DNA from: JBCBEX01 sp038528235
GTDB lineage: Bacteria; Bacteroidota; Rhodothermia; Rhodothermales; Rubricoccaceae
DNA: 64,000 nt
Reading direction: 5' to 3'
Assembly (NCBI GenBank): GCA_038528235.1
Contig: JBCBEX010000004.1
Span: 46,786 to 110,785 of the forward strand
This document shows, piece by piece, positions 54,854 to 63,502 of this stretch (positions within the stretch are counted from its first letter, which is position 1; every line of letters starts with the position of its first letter). The position numbers and the translations under genes are program-made. Below the pieces are notes generated by a model. The model did no database searches. It saw only the letters and a program-made list of their open reading frames with translations, and had not been told where the DNA came from.

Positions 54854-55378
54854 CTACCAGTCCGACGCCGATGCGATAAAGATCTCTTCGGCGATCTGTT
54901 CGAGCACGGCGCGCGCCGCCTCCGTCTCCCCATCGAGCCCCTCGGCTGGATCGTACTCGACCGTGAACGAGAAGCTGCGGGCCAACTGCTCCACGTCTTC
55001 GACGCGGTCCGTGTAGACGGCCCGGACGCTGATCGAGACGCTGTTGAGCGCGGCGACTTCGTTGCCGGTGACGGCGGTGGGGCGGTTGCTGTAGCGCTCG
55101 ATCGTGGTGAGGAGCACCGCGTCGGCGCTGGCCTCGTCCTCCACGAAGTCGAGGCGGGTCTGCTGGACGAAGCGGTCGAAGAGGAAGTCGGTCAGTTCCT
55201 GGTCCATCGTCGCCGGGCCGCCGGACGACTGGTCAGCCGCAAGAGGGATGGCCACGGTGTCGATGTAGTCCGGAATCGACGCGCCCGAGAAGCTGTAGAT
55301 GCCGCAGCCTGAGAAGTAGGAAGTGAGAAGTAGGAAGGTGGAAGTGAGTGCCCAGGTCTGCCACCGTGCCCAGTGCAT
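54854..55378 (-). CDS. lptE: LPS assembly lipoprotein LptE
   Basis: This 174-residue outer-membrane lipoprotein plugs LptD. The lipobox SGCGIYSFSG is followed by the typical first strand ASIPDYIDTVAIP. SADAVLLTTIERYSNRP and VSISVRAVYTDR are core strands. The ATG at 55378 lies between two repeat arrays. The hydrophobic signal segment STFLLLTSYFSGC is translated from array 55311-55350, so the repeat is part of the gene. The gene follows the sigma-54 activator gene, as in related genomes. Confidence 0.85.
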   Translation of the reverse strand: MHWARWQTWALTSTFLLLTSYFSGCGIYSFSGASIPDYIDTVAIPLAADQSSGGPATMDQELTDFLFDRFVQQTRLDFVEDEASADAVLLTTIERYSNRPTAVTGNEVAALNSVSISVRAVYTDRVEDVEQLARSFSFTVEYDPAEGLDGETEAARAVLEQIAEEIFIASASDW

Positions 55379-55434
55379 GGCTCCAGCACTCACTCCTTCA
55401 AACTTCAAACTTCTAACTTCACACCTCATACTTC
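55311..55434. repeat. Inverted pair of 7-bp-period arrays (type C), one arm inside lptE
   Basis: On the plus strand 55311-55350 reads GAAGTAG, GAAGTGA, GAAGTAG, GAAGGTG, GAAGTGA. On the minus strand 55387-55434 reads GAAGTAT, GAGGTGT, GAAGTTA, GAAGTTT, GAAGTTT. The arms are 36 bp apart. The left arm is inside the lptE signal-peptide code; the right arm contains the TGA stop of the sigma-54 activator gene. Confidence 0.82.
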
Positions 55435-56823
55435 CTCGATCTCTTTGATTTTGCGATAGAGCGTGCGCTCCGAGATGCCGAGCGCCTCGGCGGTGCGGCG
55501 CCGGTTGCCCTCGAAACGGCGCAGCGCCTCCGCGATGAGCGCGTGCTCGACGGACTCCATGGTGGGCAGGTCGGAGTCGGGGTCGAGGACCAGCCCTGGG
55601 GCGAGCGCGTCGTCCGCATCGGTCATCTCAGCATCGGCCTCGTCGACTTCCTCGAAGCGGGCGTAGGTGCTGCCTGTGTCGGTGAAGGCCGCCACATCGA
55701 TCTCGGTGGCGAATCGGCCCTGAGATTGAGCCGTGGAAGCAGGCTCGGCTGGAGCCTCGTCGAAGTCGGCGTCGGCGATAGCGGGCGCGGGGGGTAACGC
55801 CGGGGGCAGCGTAGGAGGCGCATAGGCGGGCGGATACGCTGCCGTCGGGAAGTCGCCGCCGAAGCCCTCGGCGGGGAAGCCTGTGGGAAAGTCGCTGGCC
55901 CCGCGCACGAAGCGCTGGAACATGGCGCGCAGTTCGCGCACTTCGAGGCGCAGGTCGAGGAGCGCACGGTAGAGGAGGCCGCGCTCGTAGGCCTCGGACT
56001 CGCTCTCCGGCGCGCGGTGCGGCGTCAGGCTGCGCTCGGCGGTCACCCCGCGCAGGAGGGGCCGCAGCGTGTCGGCATCGACGCGGGTGCCGGGCACGAG
56101 CACCACGGCCTGCTCGGCGACGTTGCGGAGTTCGCGCACGTTGCCGGGCCAGTTGTAGCGCACGAGCAGTTCGCGGGCCTCGTCGGAGAGGCGGCGCGTC
56201 TGGGCGTTGTACTGCTGCGTGAAGCGGTGCAGGAAGTGGTCGAAGAGCGGCAGGATGTCCTCGCGGCGCTCGCGCAGCGAAGGAATCTGGATGACGACGG
56301 TCGAGAGGCGGTAGTAGAGGTCCTCGCGGAAGTCACCGCGCCGGACAGACTCCGCGAGGTTCTTGTTGGTCGCTGCCACCACGCGCGCATCGGTCGTCTG
56401 CACCTGGCTCGACCCGACACGGCTGAACTGCCCCGTCTCCAGCACGCGGAGCAGCCGCACCTGCGCCTGCGGCGGCATCTCACCGATCTCGTCAAGGAAG
56501 ATGGTCCCGCCGTTGGCCTCCTCGAAGAAGCCCGTCCGCTGGCTCGTTGCGCCTGTGTACGCGCCCTTCTCCGCGCCGAAGAGTTCGCTCTCGATCAACC
56601 CCTCCGGGATCGCCCCGCAGTTGACAACCACGAGCGCTTTGTGCCGCCGGCTCGACAGCGCGTGCACAGCCTGCGCGAGGAGTTCCTTGCCGACGCCGCT
56701 CTCCCCTTCGAGGAGCACCGTGATCTCGGTGCGCGCGACCTGCCGGATGCGGTCCACGACCCGGCGCATGCCGTCGGAGTCGCCGAGGATGCCGAAGCGT
56801 TCGCGAAAGGCTTCGCGGTCCAT
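55426..56823 (-). CDS. Sigma-54-dependent transcriptional activator (no receiver domain)
   Basis: This 465-residue AAA+ activator opens sigma-54 promoters. Walker A GESGVGKE is at 40-47, the sigma-54 loop GAYTGA at 87-92, and TIFLDEIGEMPPQAQVRLLR is the Walker B part. The C-terminal Fis-type helix-turn-helix (FEGNRRRTAEALGISERTLY) closes the protein. There is no N-terminal sensor domain. An acidic/Pro-rich linker (about 300-420) is unusually long. Its stop TGA is inside a repeat array. The gene normally follows miaB; here an Uma2 cassette lies between. Confidence 0.94.
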   Translation of the reverse strand: MDREAFRERFGILGDSDGMRRVVDRIRQVARTEITVLLEGESGVGKELLAQAVHALSSRRHKALVVVNCGAIPEGLIESELFGAEKGAYTGATSQRTGFFEEANGGTIFLDEIGEMPPQAQVRLLRVLETGQFSRVGSSQVQTTDARVVAATNKNLAESVRRGDFREDLYYRLSTVVIQIPSLRERREDILPLFDHFLHRFTQQYNAQTRRLSDEARELLVRYNWPGNVRELRNVAEQAVVLVPGTRVDADTLRPLLRGVTAERSLTPHRAPESESEAYERGLLYRALLDLRLEVRELRAMFQRFVRGASDFPTGFPAEGFGGDFPTAAYPPAYAPPTLPPALPPAPAIADADFDEAPAEPASTAQSQGRFATEIDVAAFTDTGSTYARFEEVDEADAEMTDADDALAPGLVLDPDSDLPTMESVEHALIAEALRRFEGNRRRTAEALGISERTLYRKIKEIEEV

Positions 56824-56981
56824 GCTGGGGAAGGAAGAGGAGACTGACGAAGTGGCAGGGGCGGTCTACGGAGCCGTCGCCGGGTTGATCCCCATGCCCA
56901 CTGTATGTCGAGGCCATGTTGAACCGGCTGCATGCCTTCGGGTACACTGGTCGTAGTGCTTCACGCCCACCCGTTCGACCT

Positions 56982-57566
56982 ATGCCCGTCGCGCCTGCCG
57001 TCACACTCCGGATGACGCCTGAGGAGTACTTCGCCTGGGAAGAGACACAGGTGGAGAAACACGAATACGTCCACGGCGAAGTCTTTCCCATGTCTGGAGG
57101 TACCCGCAACCACGCACTTATCCCTGCCAACTTTATCGCGGCACTCGTTCCGCTGCTACGAGGCACTGGCTGTCGAGTGTTTAGCAGCGACCTCCGTATT
57201 CAGATTCACGACGACCGCTACACCTACCCGGACCTCTCGGTCGTCTGCGGCCCCGAGCAATACCGCACGGATCGACAGACTACGCTTCTCAACCCGACGC
57301 TGATCGTGGAGGTCCTTTCCGACTCTACGGCCGAGTACGACCGCGGCGAGAAGTTCCAGGCCTACCGCCAGGTCGCGTCGCTGCGGGAATACGTGCTCGT
57401 CGCGCAAGACCGTCTTCACGTCGAGCTCTTTCGCAAGGAACCTGCTGGCGGCGACGGCGCAGACCGTTGGGTGCTCTACGAGTTCGCCGGTGACGATACA
57501 CTCACGCTCGCCTCGGTCGGGACCGAGGTGCCAATGACGGCGCTGTACGAGGGCGTAGACGTGTAG
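56982..57566 (+). CDS. Uma2 family (PD-(D/E)XK-like) protein, second copy
   Basis: This 194-residue protein has the full Uma2 core: MTPEEYFAWEETQVEKHEYV, DDRYTYPDLSVVC, TLIVEVLSDSTAEYDRGEKF and RQVASLREYVLVAQDRLHVE. The Asp, Glu-Val and Lys are in the nuclease-like positions. The ATG at 56982 is chosen because the family start VTLRMTPEEY follows. The small gene begins 2 bp after its stop. It is antisense to the miaB-activator-lptE set. Confidence 0.92.
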   Translation: MPVAPAVTLRMTPEEYFAWEETQVEKHEYVHGEVFPMSGGTRNHALIPANFIAALVPLLRGTGCRVFSSDLRIQIHDDRYTYPDLSVVCGPEQYRTDRQTTLLNPTLIVEVLSDSTAEYDRGEKFQAYRQVASLREYVLVAQDRLHVELFRKEPAGGDGADRWVLYEFAGDDTLTLASVGTEVPMTALYEGVDV

Positions 57567-57568
57567 TC

Positions 57569-57967
57569 ATGGAGGAAGCAAGTGACTTCGATCTCGATGG
57601 ATGGCGAAACGCTCTCCTCATAGAAGCGAGCGACACTAACGAGTGCTTTGCGCACGTAGTCAACTACCTCCGCCACGATGACCCGACTGTAGGCATTGAC
57701 GAGTTGTACCGACGAGCACGTGTCCTCCTACGAAGCCTCGTGGCAGACGGCCTTCTCAGCGTTGTGGACATTCAGTGTCGTAACACCGACAGAGCAGTCT
57801 ATCGTGAGGTAGTGCGTGAGGATGTTCTACCCCTGGAAACCGCGCTCTGGGTGATCGACAATCCGGAGGTGTACGACCGCGATCACACAGCGGACGGCCG
57901 GTTCTTCGAGTTAGCCACGACCTCCCAAGGGGAGCGTTACCTGGATCGCCGGCAGCGTTCCTCCTGA
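57569..57967 (+). CDS. Hypothetical small protein, partner of Uma2 gene
   Basis: This 132-residue protein (ATG 57569) starts 2 bp after the Uma2 stop, so the two are probably co-translated. It is acidic (EEASDFDLDGWRN), with a helical centre (IDELYRRARVLLRSLVADGL) that could be a winged-helix-like fold. Its codon use is AT-richer than the core genes. I recognise no family. Confidence 0.7.
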   Translation: MEEASDFDLDGWRNALLIEASDTNECFAHVVNYLRHDDPTVGIDELYRRARVLLRSLVADGLLSVVDIQCRNTDRAVYREVVREDVLPLETALWVIDNPEVYDRDHTADGRFFELATTSQGERYLDRRQRSS

Positions 57968-58022
57968 ACGAGGCGCACGCTTTTAGCCTCTGCCGACACA
58001 ACGGCACATACCCGCCTCAGAG

Positions 58023-58088
58023 TCCTCCTCGCGAAGGCGGGGATCTATACGGTGCACTGTATAGATCCCGGATCAAGTCCGGGATGAC
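58023..58088. repeat. REP-like triple hairpin
   Basis: The segment holds hairpins CCTCGCGAAGGCGGGG, a perfect inverse pair GATCTATAC/GTATAGATC, and CCCGGAT/GTCCGGG, ending in GATGAC. It closely matches the element at 59693, on the other side of miaB. Confidence 0.7.
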
Positions 58089-58133
58089 AAAAGGGGAATC
58101 GAGGGGGTGCACCCCCATTTCGCGGAGTTGGCA

Positions 58134-59612
58134 CTACGCCGCCACCATCGGGACGCCCTCGGCCAGCGTGGTCTTGCCGAGGTAGTCGCCGAAGAGCGTG
58201 GCGGAGGTGCAGCCAGTGATCTCGACGGCCACGTAGTCGCCCTTCTGGATGCCGTCGGGGCGGTCGAAGACAACCATGTGGTTGGAGTCGGTGCGCCCGC
58301 GCAGCTGGTTGTCCGAACGGCGCGAGGTGCCTTCGACGAGGATGACCTCGCGGCGACCGACGCGGAGGTCGTTGAGCGCGCGGCTGTGCCCGTTCTGGAG
58401 CGCGATGATCTCGCTCAGACGCGCCTTCTTGACGGCCTCGGGCACGTTGTCCTCGTACTTTCGCGCCGCGTACGTGTCGGGCCGCTCGGAGTAGGCAAAC
58501 ATGAACGCGTGGTCGTAGCGCACGGCCTCCATCAGACTCAGCGTGTCGGCGTGCTCGGCGTCCGTCTCGTCGCAGAAGCCTGCAATGATGTCCGTCGAGA
58601 AGGCGATGTCGGGAACGATGGTGCGGGCACGCTCGATGAGGGTGAGGTACTGCTCGCGGGTGTAGGTCCGCCGCATCCGCCGGAGCACGTCGGTGTTGCC
58701 ATGCTGGACGGGGAGGTGGATAAAGTCGCACACCGTCGGGCGCTCGCGGTGGACGTGCAGCAGGTCGTCGGAGCAGTCCTTCGGGTGGCTCGTCGAGTAG
58801 CGGATGCGCAGCTCGGGGCTGAGCAGCGAGATGCGGTAAAGCAGTTCAGCGAAGTCGACCGCCGTGCCGTCGTGCTCGACACGATACGAGTTCACGTTCT
58901 GCCCGAGCACCGTCACCTCCTTGTAGCCCGCGTCGATGAGCTGGCCGACCTCGGAGAGAATGCTCGTGACGGGGCGGCTGCGCTCGCGTCCGCGCGTGAA
59001 CGGGACGACGCAGAACGCGCACATGTTGTCGCACCCGCGCATGATCGAGACGAACGCCGAGACGCCGTTGGTGTCGTAGCGGACGGGCGCGAGGTCGGCG
59101 TAGGTCTCCTCACGGGACAGCTGCACGTTCACGCCCGCCTGCCCGGTTTCGTCGGCCTGCCGGACGAGGCGCGGGAGGTCGCGGTAGGCGTCCGGGCCGA
59201 CGACCACGTCCACGAGCTTCTCCTGTTCGAGTAGCTTCTTGCGCAGCCGTTCGGCCATGCACCCAAGCACGCCGATGGTGAGGTCGGGGCGCTCCTTGAC
59301 CTTCTTCGCACGGAACTTGGCGAGGCGACCCCGGACGCGGTCCTCGGCCTTCTCGCGGATCGCGCACGTGTTGATGAGCACCACATCGGCCTCGTCCTCG
59401 CGGTCGGTCAGCCCGAAGCCGTCCTGCAACAGCAGCGACGCCACGACTTCGGAGTCGGCCACGTTCATCTGGCAGCCGTACGTCTCGATGTAAACGCGGC
59501 GGCCGTTCGCGCCGTCCTGCGCGGCGAGCGTTTTGGGCGCGTCGATGTTCGCGTTCGCGTCGGGCGCGGACGAGACGGGTTGGAGGACGTCGAGGTCGGA
59601 GATCGGCTGCAT
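58134..59612 (-). CDS. miaB: tRNA-2-methylthio-N6-dimethylallyladenosine synthase MiaB
   Basis: This 492-residue radical-SAM enzyme thiolates tRNA position A37. The N-terminal cluster uses Cys47, Cys83 and Cys118. The radical-SAM triad is Cys194, Cys198 and Cys201 (GCDNMCAFC). VVPFTRGRERSRP and the TRAM domain (REVILVEGTSRRSDNQLRGR) confirm MiaB. The first 35 residues are a variable extension. It is flanked on both sides by matching REP-like elements. Confidence 0.96.
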   Translation of the reverse strand: MQPISDLDVLQPVSSAPDANANIDAPKTLAAQDGANGRRVYIETYGCQMNVADSEVVASLLLQDGFGLTDREDEADVVLINTCAIREKAEDRVRGRLAKFRAKKVKERPDLTIGVLGCMAERLRKKLLEQEKLVDVVVGPDAYRDLPRLVRQADETGQAGVNVQLSREETYADLAPVRYDTNGVSAFVSIMRGCDNMCAFCVVPFTRGRERSRPVTSILSEVGQLIDAGYKEVTVLGQNVNSYRVEHDGTAVDFAELLYRISLLSPELRIRYSTSHPKDCSDDLLHVHRERPTVCDFIHLPVQHGNTDVLRRMRRTYTREQYLTLIERARTIVPDIAFSTDIIAGFCDETDAEHADTLSLMEAVRYDHAFMFAYSERPDTYAARKYEDNVPEAVKKARLSEIIALQNGHSRALNDLRVGRREVILVEGTSRRSDNQLRGRTDSNHMVVFDRPDGIQKGDYVAVEITGCTSATLFGDYLGKTTLAEGVPMVAA

Positions 59613-59934
59613 GAGGAGGCCGGTCAGGAGTTAGAAGGAGTACCGCATCATGCTACCACGAGCCCGGAACGATTGTGCTGCGTCTCCTCCGCGTCATCCC
59701 CGCGAACGCGGGGATCCATGCGGTCCACCGTATAGATCCCCGATTGAGTCGGGGATGACGAAGGTGAAAAAGAGAGGCCACACACGCCCATTTCTCGGAT
59801 TTGGCGCAAGAAGTACAAAGTACGGCGGTTTCGCACCCGGGCTCCAAAAGAAATGTTGAGCGCATCCCGTACCCGGTGGGACGCGTGGACACCTACATCG
59901 CCCACCCCGGTCCGAGGCGTTTTGTGGTAGGCGC
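59613..59934. other. Intergenic region with REP-like element
   Basis: This 322-bp gap holds the triple hairpin at 59693-59759 and nothing else that I can support. Confidence 0.55.
59693..59759. repeat. REP-like triple hairpin, sister of 58023
   Basis: GTCATCCCCGCG-AA-CGCGGGGATC is followed by GGTCCACCGTATAGATC and CCCGATT-GAGTCGGGGATGAC. The middle and right parts agree with the element at 58023. Confidence 0.7.
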
Positions 59935-60585
59935 TCAGCTACTTGCTGCGCTGTCGAGCCGAAGCCGCTTTCGAGTCGCCTCGTTGGTCGGAACGAAGGG
60001 GCGTTCAGTCGGCACACTCAGCCGATCAAGCCGCCCTGTTTGCACGTGCGCTCGCTGCTCCGCGACATACTCGCTGACGTCCGTGATCGAGAGAATCTCG
60101 TCCCGGCCATAGCGCCGCAGCACGGTACCGCGAAGCCCAAGTTGAAGGGCCCGCCGCTCCAGCTTGGCGCCGCTGGGATGGTGATCGGGGTCCCACTGCA
60201 ACCGTACCGCCGAGCCTTTGAGCGCGGCCTGCCACGCCTCCCTCGACGCAAAGGGCGCGCCTCGATAGCTCGACTCGACACTCTCGGCGAGGAGTGCTTC
60301 GAAAAACGGGCGGCGAAGCCGGACCGCCAGCGTCACCTCCTGGTTGGGCTTCGTCCCCCAGCCTGAGCGGTACATCATCCAAAGGAAGTTGGGCTTGATC
60401 CAGCTCATCCGCTCGTAGCTGAAGCCTCCACCGAAGCGGCCGTGCTCCGCTGCGAATTGGCCGATGTCGGGCCGGTACGCTTGGTAGACGACGAGGCTTT
60501 CGTCGTCGTACTGCGCCATGATGTGCCGCCCGGCCTTCGGCCACGTCGTCTTCTGTGCTGAGTAGGGAGCGATATCGAGGTTCAC
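59935..60585 (-). CDS. DUF4291 family protein
   Basis: This 216-residue protein matches DUF4291 in AQYDDESLVVYQAYRPDI, SYERMSWIKPNFLWMMYRSG and WGTKPNQEVTLAVRLRRPFF. Its function is unknown. It starts with GTG (60585); the first ATG is at 60519 and would lose part of the conserved start. It stands alone between non-coding gaps. Confidence 0.85.
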   Translation of the reverse strand: MNLDIAPYSAQKTTWPKAGRHIMAQYDDESLVVYQAYRPDIGQFAAEHGRFGGGFSYERMSWIKPNFLWMMYRSGWGTKPNQEVTLAVRLRRPFFEALLAESVESSYRGAPFASREAWQAALKGSAVRLQWDPDHHPSGAKLERRALQLGLRGTVLRRYGRDEILSITDVSEYVAEQRAHVQTGRLDRLSVPTERPFVPTNEATRKRLRLDSAASS

Positions 60586-60848
60586 TATGTAACCTACGCC
60601 GCCGCCCAGGTGAGAGCTCCAGGAAGCACTCTGGCCGCGTACTCAATGTGCACCACGCGACGGTGCTGCACCACCTGGGACGGCGATGACCCATGCATGA
60701 TAAGGGGGCGCATGACCACGGCTCCGCCTAATCCGACCGCACACGTCACGGGCTCTACTTCTTGAGCAACGCCACTTACCAAATCAACCGTCGTCGTGGA
60801 TGCTCTTCGCTTGACGCCTTCGCCAGGGTGTCGCCACAGCCCCGAGAG

Positions 60849-61421
60849 TCATTTCAAGCCCACGACCACAGCTTCGCCCTCACCACCGAGGTAGTGATCG
60901 TGAACCTGGAACCCAGCCAGTCGCGGACGGACCGTGAGACGCATCCACCCATACCTGACTGCCGCGTCGCTTTCCACCTTGAGCCCGAAATACTGTCCCT
61001 CCACGAGCTCGCTTCGAGTCTCGTAGCGCGGGTTCTTCCGAGGGTCACTTTCGTCTTCTTCATCGGATTGAACCAAGCTGCTCGCTTCGTATCCGAGATC
61101 GGCGTACGACTGCCAAACGGTACCACTGCCCAGAGAGATGGCATGGCCTCCAGCGTCAATTCTCGTAAACGGTCCGCTGAACCGAACGCCAAGCCCGCCG
61201 CTCAGGCTATAGCTGGTCGAACTGAAACTCGTTGGAATATCCAGCGTCGCGCTCGACTGCTCGTCTATCCTGATACAGATTGCCTCCGCTTCGTCAAAGC
61301 AAAAGTCCCAGACTACCTCATCGAGTGTTGGAGCAGGCTGGCGGCTGGAACCACAGGCACTCACGGCGAGGAGCAAGGACAGTAGACCGAGAACGCGTGC
61401 TGTCATTACTCCACGTAGCAT
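60849..61421 (-). CDS. Hypothetical lipoprotein
   Basis: This 190-residue protein has a lipoprotein signal (LLSLLLAVSACGS). The rest is a single beta-rich domain (TRIDAGGHAISLGSGTVWQS). I recognise no family. It begins 2 bp after the pyrG stop; the alternative ATG at 61406 has GGAG just upstream. It is AT-richer than pyrG. Confidence 0.7.
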   Translation of the reverse strand: MLRGVMTARVLGLLSLLLAVSACGSSRQPAPTLDEVVWDFCFDEAEAICIRIDEQSSATLDIPTSFSSTSYSLSGGLGVRFSGPFTRIDAGGHAISLGSGTVWQSYADLGYEASSLVQSDEEDESDPRKNPRYETRSELVEGQYFGLKVESDAAVRYGWMRLTVRPRLAGFQVHDHYLGGEGEAVVVGLK

Positions 61422-61423
61422 GC

Positions 61424-63175
61424 TCACGCTTCACCCTCGACGGGGAGGCGGGCGGAGGCGCGGCGGACGGGGCGGGTGCGGCTCGGCGCACGTGGGGCGG
61501 CGAGTTCGCCTTCGGCCTCGGCGTGGCGGATGGCGGCGGCGAGGAACGCCACGAACAGCGGGTGCGGCGTCTCGACGGTCGTCTTGTACTCGGGGTGGAA
61601 CTGCACGCCGACGAACCACGGGTGCTGCTCCGGAGGCAACTCGACAATCTCGACGAGGTCGCGCTTCGGGTTGACGCCGGCGAAGCGCATGCCGTGCTCG
61701 CGCAGCTTGTAGCGCAGCGCGTTGTTGACCTCGTAGCGGTGGCGGTGGCGCTCCTGGATCGTCTCCTCGTTGTAGATCGTCCGGACGCGCGCGTCCTCGT
61801 CGAGGTAGCAGGAGTAGTTGCCGAGGCGCATCGTGCCGCCCTTCGCGGTGATGCCCTTCTGCTCAGCCATCAGGGCGATGACGGGGTAGGGGCTCTCGGG
61901 GTCGAACTCGGTCGAGTTGGCGCTGTCCCAGCCGCAGACGTGCCGCGCGAACTCGACGACGGCCATCTGCATGCCGAGGCAGATGCCGAAGAAGGGCACC
62001 CCTTGCTCGCGGGCGTAGCGCACGGCTTCGATCTTGCCCTCGATGCCGCGGTCGCCGAAGCCGGGCGCGACGAGGATGCCCGCCACGTCGCCGAGCAGCT
62101 CGCCGACGTTCTCAGCGCTGACCTTCTCGGAGTGGACGAGCTTGACCTCGACCTGCACCTGGTGCGCGGCCCCAGCGAGGATGAAGCTCTCCGAGATCGA
62201 CTTGTAGGCGTCCTGGTGCTCGACGTACTTCCCGACGAGCGCCACGCGGACCTTGCTCTCCGGGTTCTTGAGCCGCCGCAGGAAGTCGACCCAGCCGTCG
62301 AGGTTGGGCTCGGCGAGGACGCGGTCGTTGGCTTCGGCGTACTCGGTCAGGCCGAGGCGCTCGATCACCACGTCGTCGAAGTTCTGCTCGCGGAGGAGCA
62401 GCGGCACCTCATAGATCGACTCGGCGTCGAGCGACTGGATGACGGCGCGCGGCTCTACGTTGCAGAAGAGCGCGATCTTGCGGCGGATGCCGTCGTCGAG
62501 CGGGTGCTCGGTGCGGCAGACGAGGAAGTCGGGCTGGAGGCCGTAGCCCTGCAGTTGCTTGACGGAGTGCTGCGTCGGCTTCGTCTTGAGTTCGCCTGCC
62601 GCAGCAAGGTAGGGGATCAGCGTCAGGTGGACGAGGGACGCGTTGTGGCGGCCCACTTCGAGCGCAAACTGCCGGATCGCTTCGAGGTAGGGCAGGCTCT
62701 CGATGTCGCCCGCCGTGCCGCCGATCTCGGTGATGACGACGTCGTAGTTGCCGGTGTCGCCGAGGGCGCGCATCCATGCCTTGATCTCGTCGATGACGTG
62801 GGGGACCACCTGGACGGTCTTGCCGAGGTACTCGCCCGCGCGCTCCTTCTGGATGACGCCCGAGTAGACGCGGCCCGTCGTGACGTTGTTGGCCTGGGTG
62901 GTTTCGCGCCCGAGAAAGCGCTCGTAGTGCCCGAGGTCGAGGTCGGTCTCCGCGCCGTCTTTGGTGACGTAGACCTCACCGTGCTCGTAGGGGTTCATCG
63001 TCCCCGCGTCCACGTTGATGTAGGGGTCGAACTTCTGGACCGTGACGCGCAGGCCGCGCGCTTCGAGCAGGCGTCCCAGCGACGCCGAGATGATCCCCTT
63101 GCCCAGTGACGACGTGACGCCGCCGGTGACGAAGAGGTACTTCGTGTGGGGGGGCGCGCCCTCAGGCGAGGGCAC
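61424..63175 (-). CDS. pyrG: CTP synthase
   Basis: This 583-residue enzyme makes CTP from UTP with glutamine. The synthase half starts TKYLFVTGGVTSSLGKGI and has KFDPYINVDAGTMNPYEHGE and EIGGTAGDIESLPYLEAIRQ. The glutaminase half has FGICLGMQMAVVEFAR with catalytic Cys and GVQFHPEY with His and Glu. There is no ATG near the N-terminus: GTG at 63175 or 63211 is likely. A Pro-rich C-terminal tail of about 40 residues is extra to the usual length. Confidence 0.96.
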   Translation of the reverse strand: MPSPEGAPPHTKYLFVTGGVTSSLGKGIISASLGRLLEARGLRVTVQKFDPYINVDAGTMNPYEHGEVYVTKDGAETDLDLGHYERFLGRETTQANNVTTGRVYSGVIQKERAGEYLGKTVQVVPHVIDEIKAWMRALGDTGNYDVVITEIGGTAGDIESLPYLEAIRQFALEVGRHNASLVHLTLIPYLAAAGELKTKPTQHSVKQLQGYGLQPDFLVCRTEHPLDDGIRRKIALFCNVEPRAVIQSLDAESIYEVPLLLREQNFDDVVIERLGLTEYAEANDRVLAEPNLDGWVDFLRRLKNPESKVRVALVGKYVEHQDAYKSISESFILAGAAHQVQVEVKLVHSEKVSAENVGELLGDVAGILVAPGFGDRGIEGKIEAVRYAREQGVPFFGICLGMQMAVVEFARHVCGWDSANSTEFDPESPYPVIALMAEQKGITAKGGTMRLGNYSCYLDEDARVRTIYNEETIQERHRHRYEVNNALRYKLREHGMRFAGVNPKRDLVEIVELPPEQHPWFVGVQFHPEYKTTVETPHPLFVAFLAAAIRHAEAEGELAAPRAPSRTRPVRRASARLPVEGEA

Positions 63176-63465
63176 ACGGCCGGGGGCGGTAGCGGTCGGG
63201 AGCGTAGGCACGGCGGGGTACGGCTGGCAGCGGTCAAGGACGGGCAGGCGACCCGCGCCGGGTGCGGGTCCACGCAATCTAACCTGCTCCCTTCGGCCCG
63301 CCAACCGCCCGCGCTCGAAATGCTCGCCCACCCGAGGCGAAGTGTCCGCGAAGGAGGTACACGGTGACGATGCCGCTCTCAATCCGGGGGAGATCGCGGC
63401 TTTACCTAGCCCCGCGTCAGTGCTTCGGTGATTCCGTACCTCCGTGCCTCAGAGGCCGCTCCCCC
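63176..63465. other. Gap upstream of pyrG
   Basis: No gene is supported in this stretch. The pyrG frame stays open upstream to 63382 but shows no domain, so it is probably leader. The promoter could not be placed. Confidence 0.45.
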
Positions 63466-63502
63466 CCCTACGTCCACACCTTCACACGTCCACGCTTCTA
63501 CT
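63466..63502 (-). repeat. 8-bp-period array (type B) overlapping a stop codon
   Basis: On the minus strand the array reads GTGTGAAG, GTGTGGAC, GTAG with one 6-bp interruption. The TAG stop of the PD40 gene (63498-63500) is at its start. No inverse arm is seen within the window. Confidence 0.7.
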
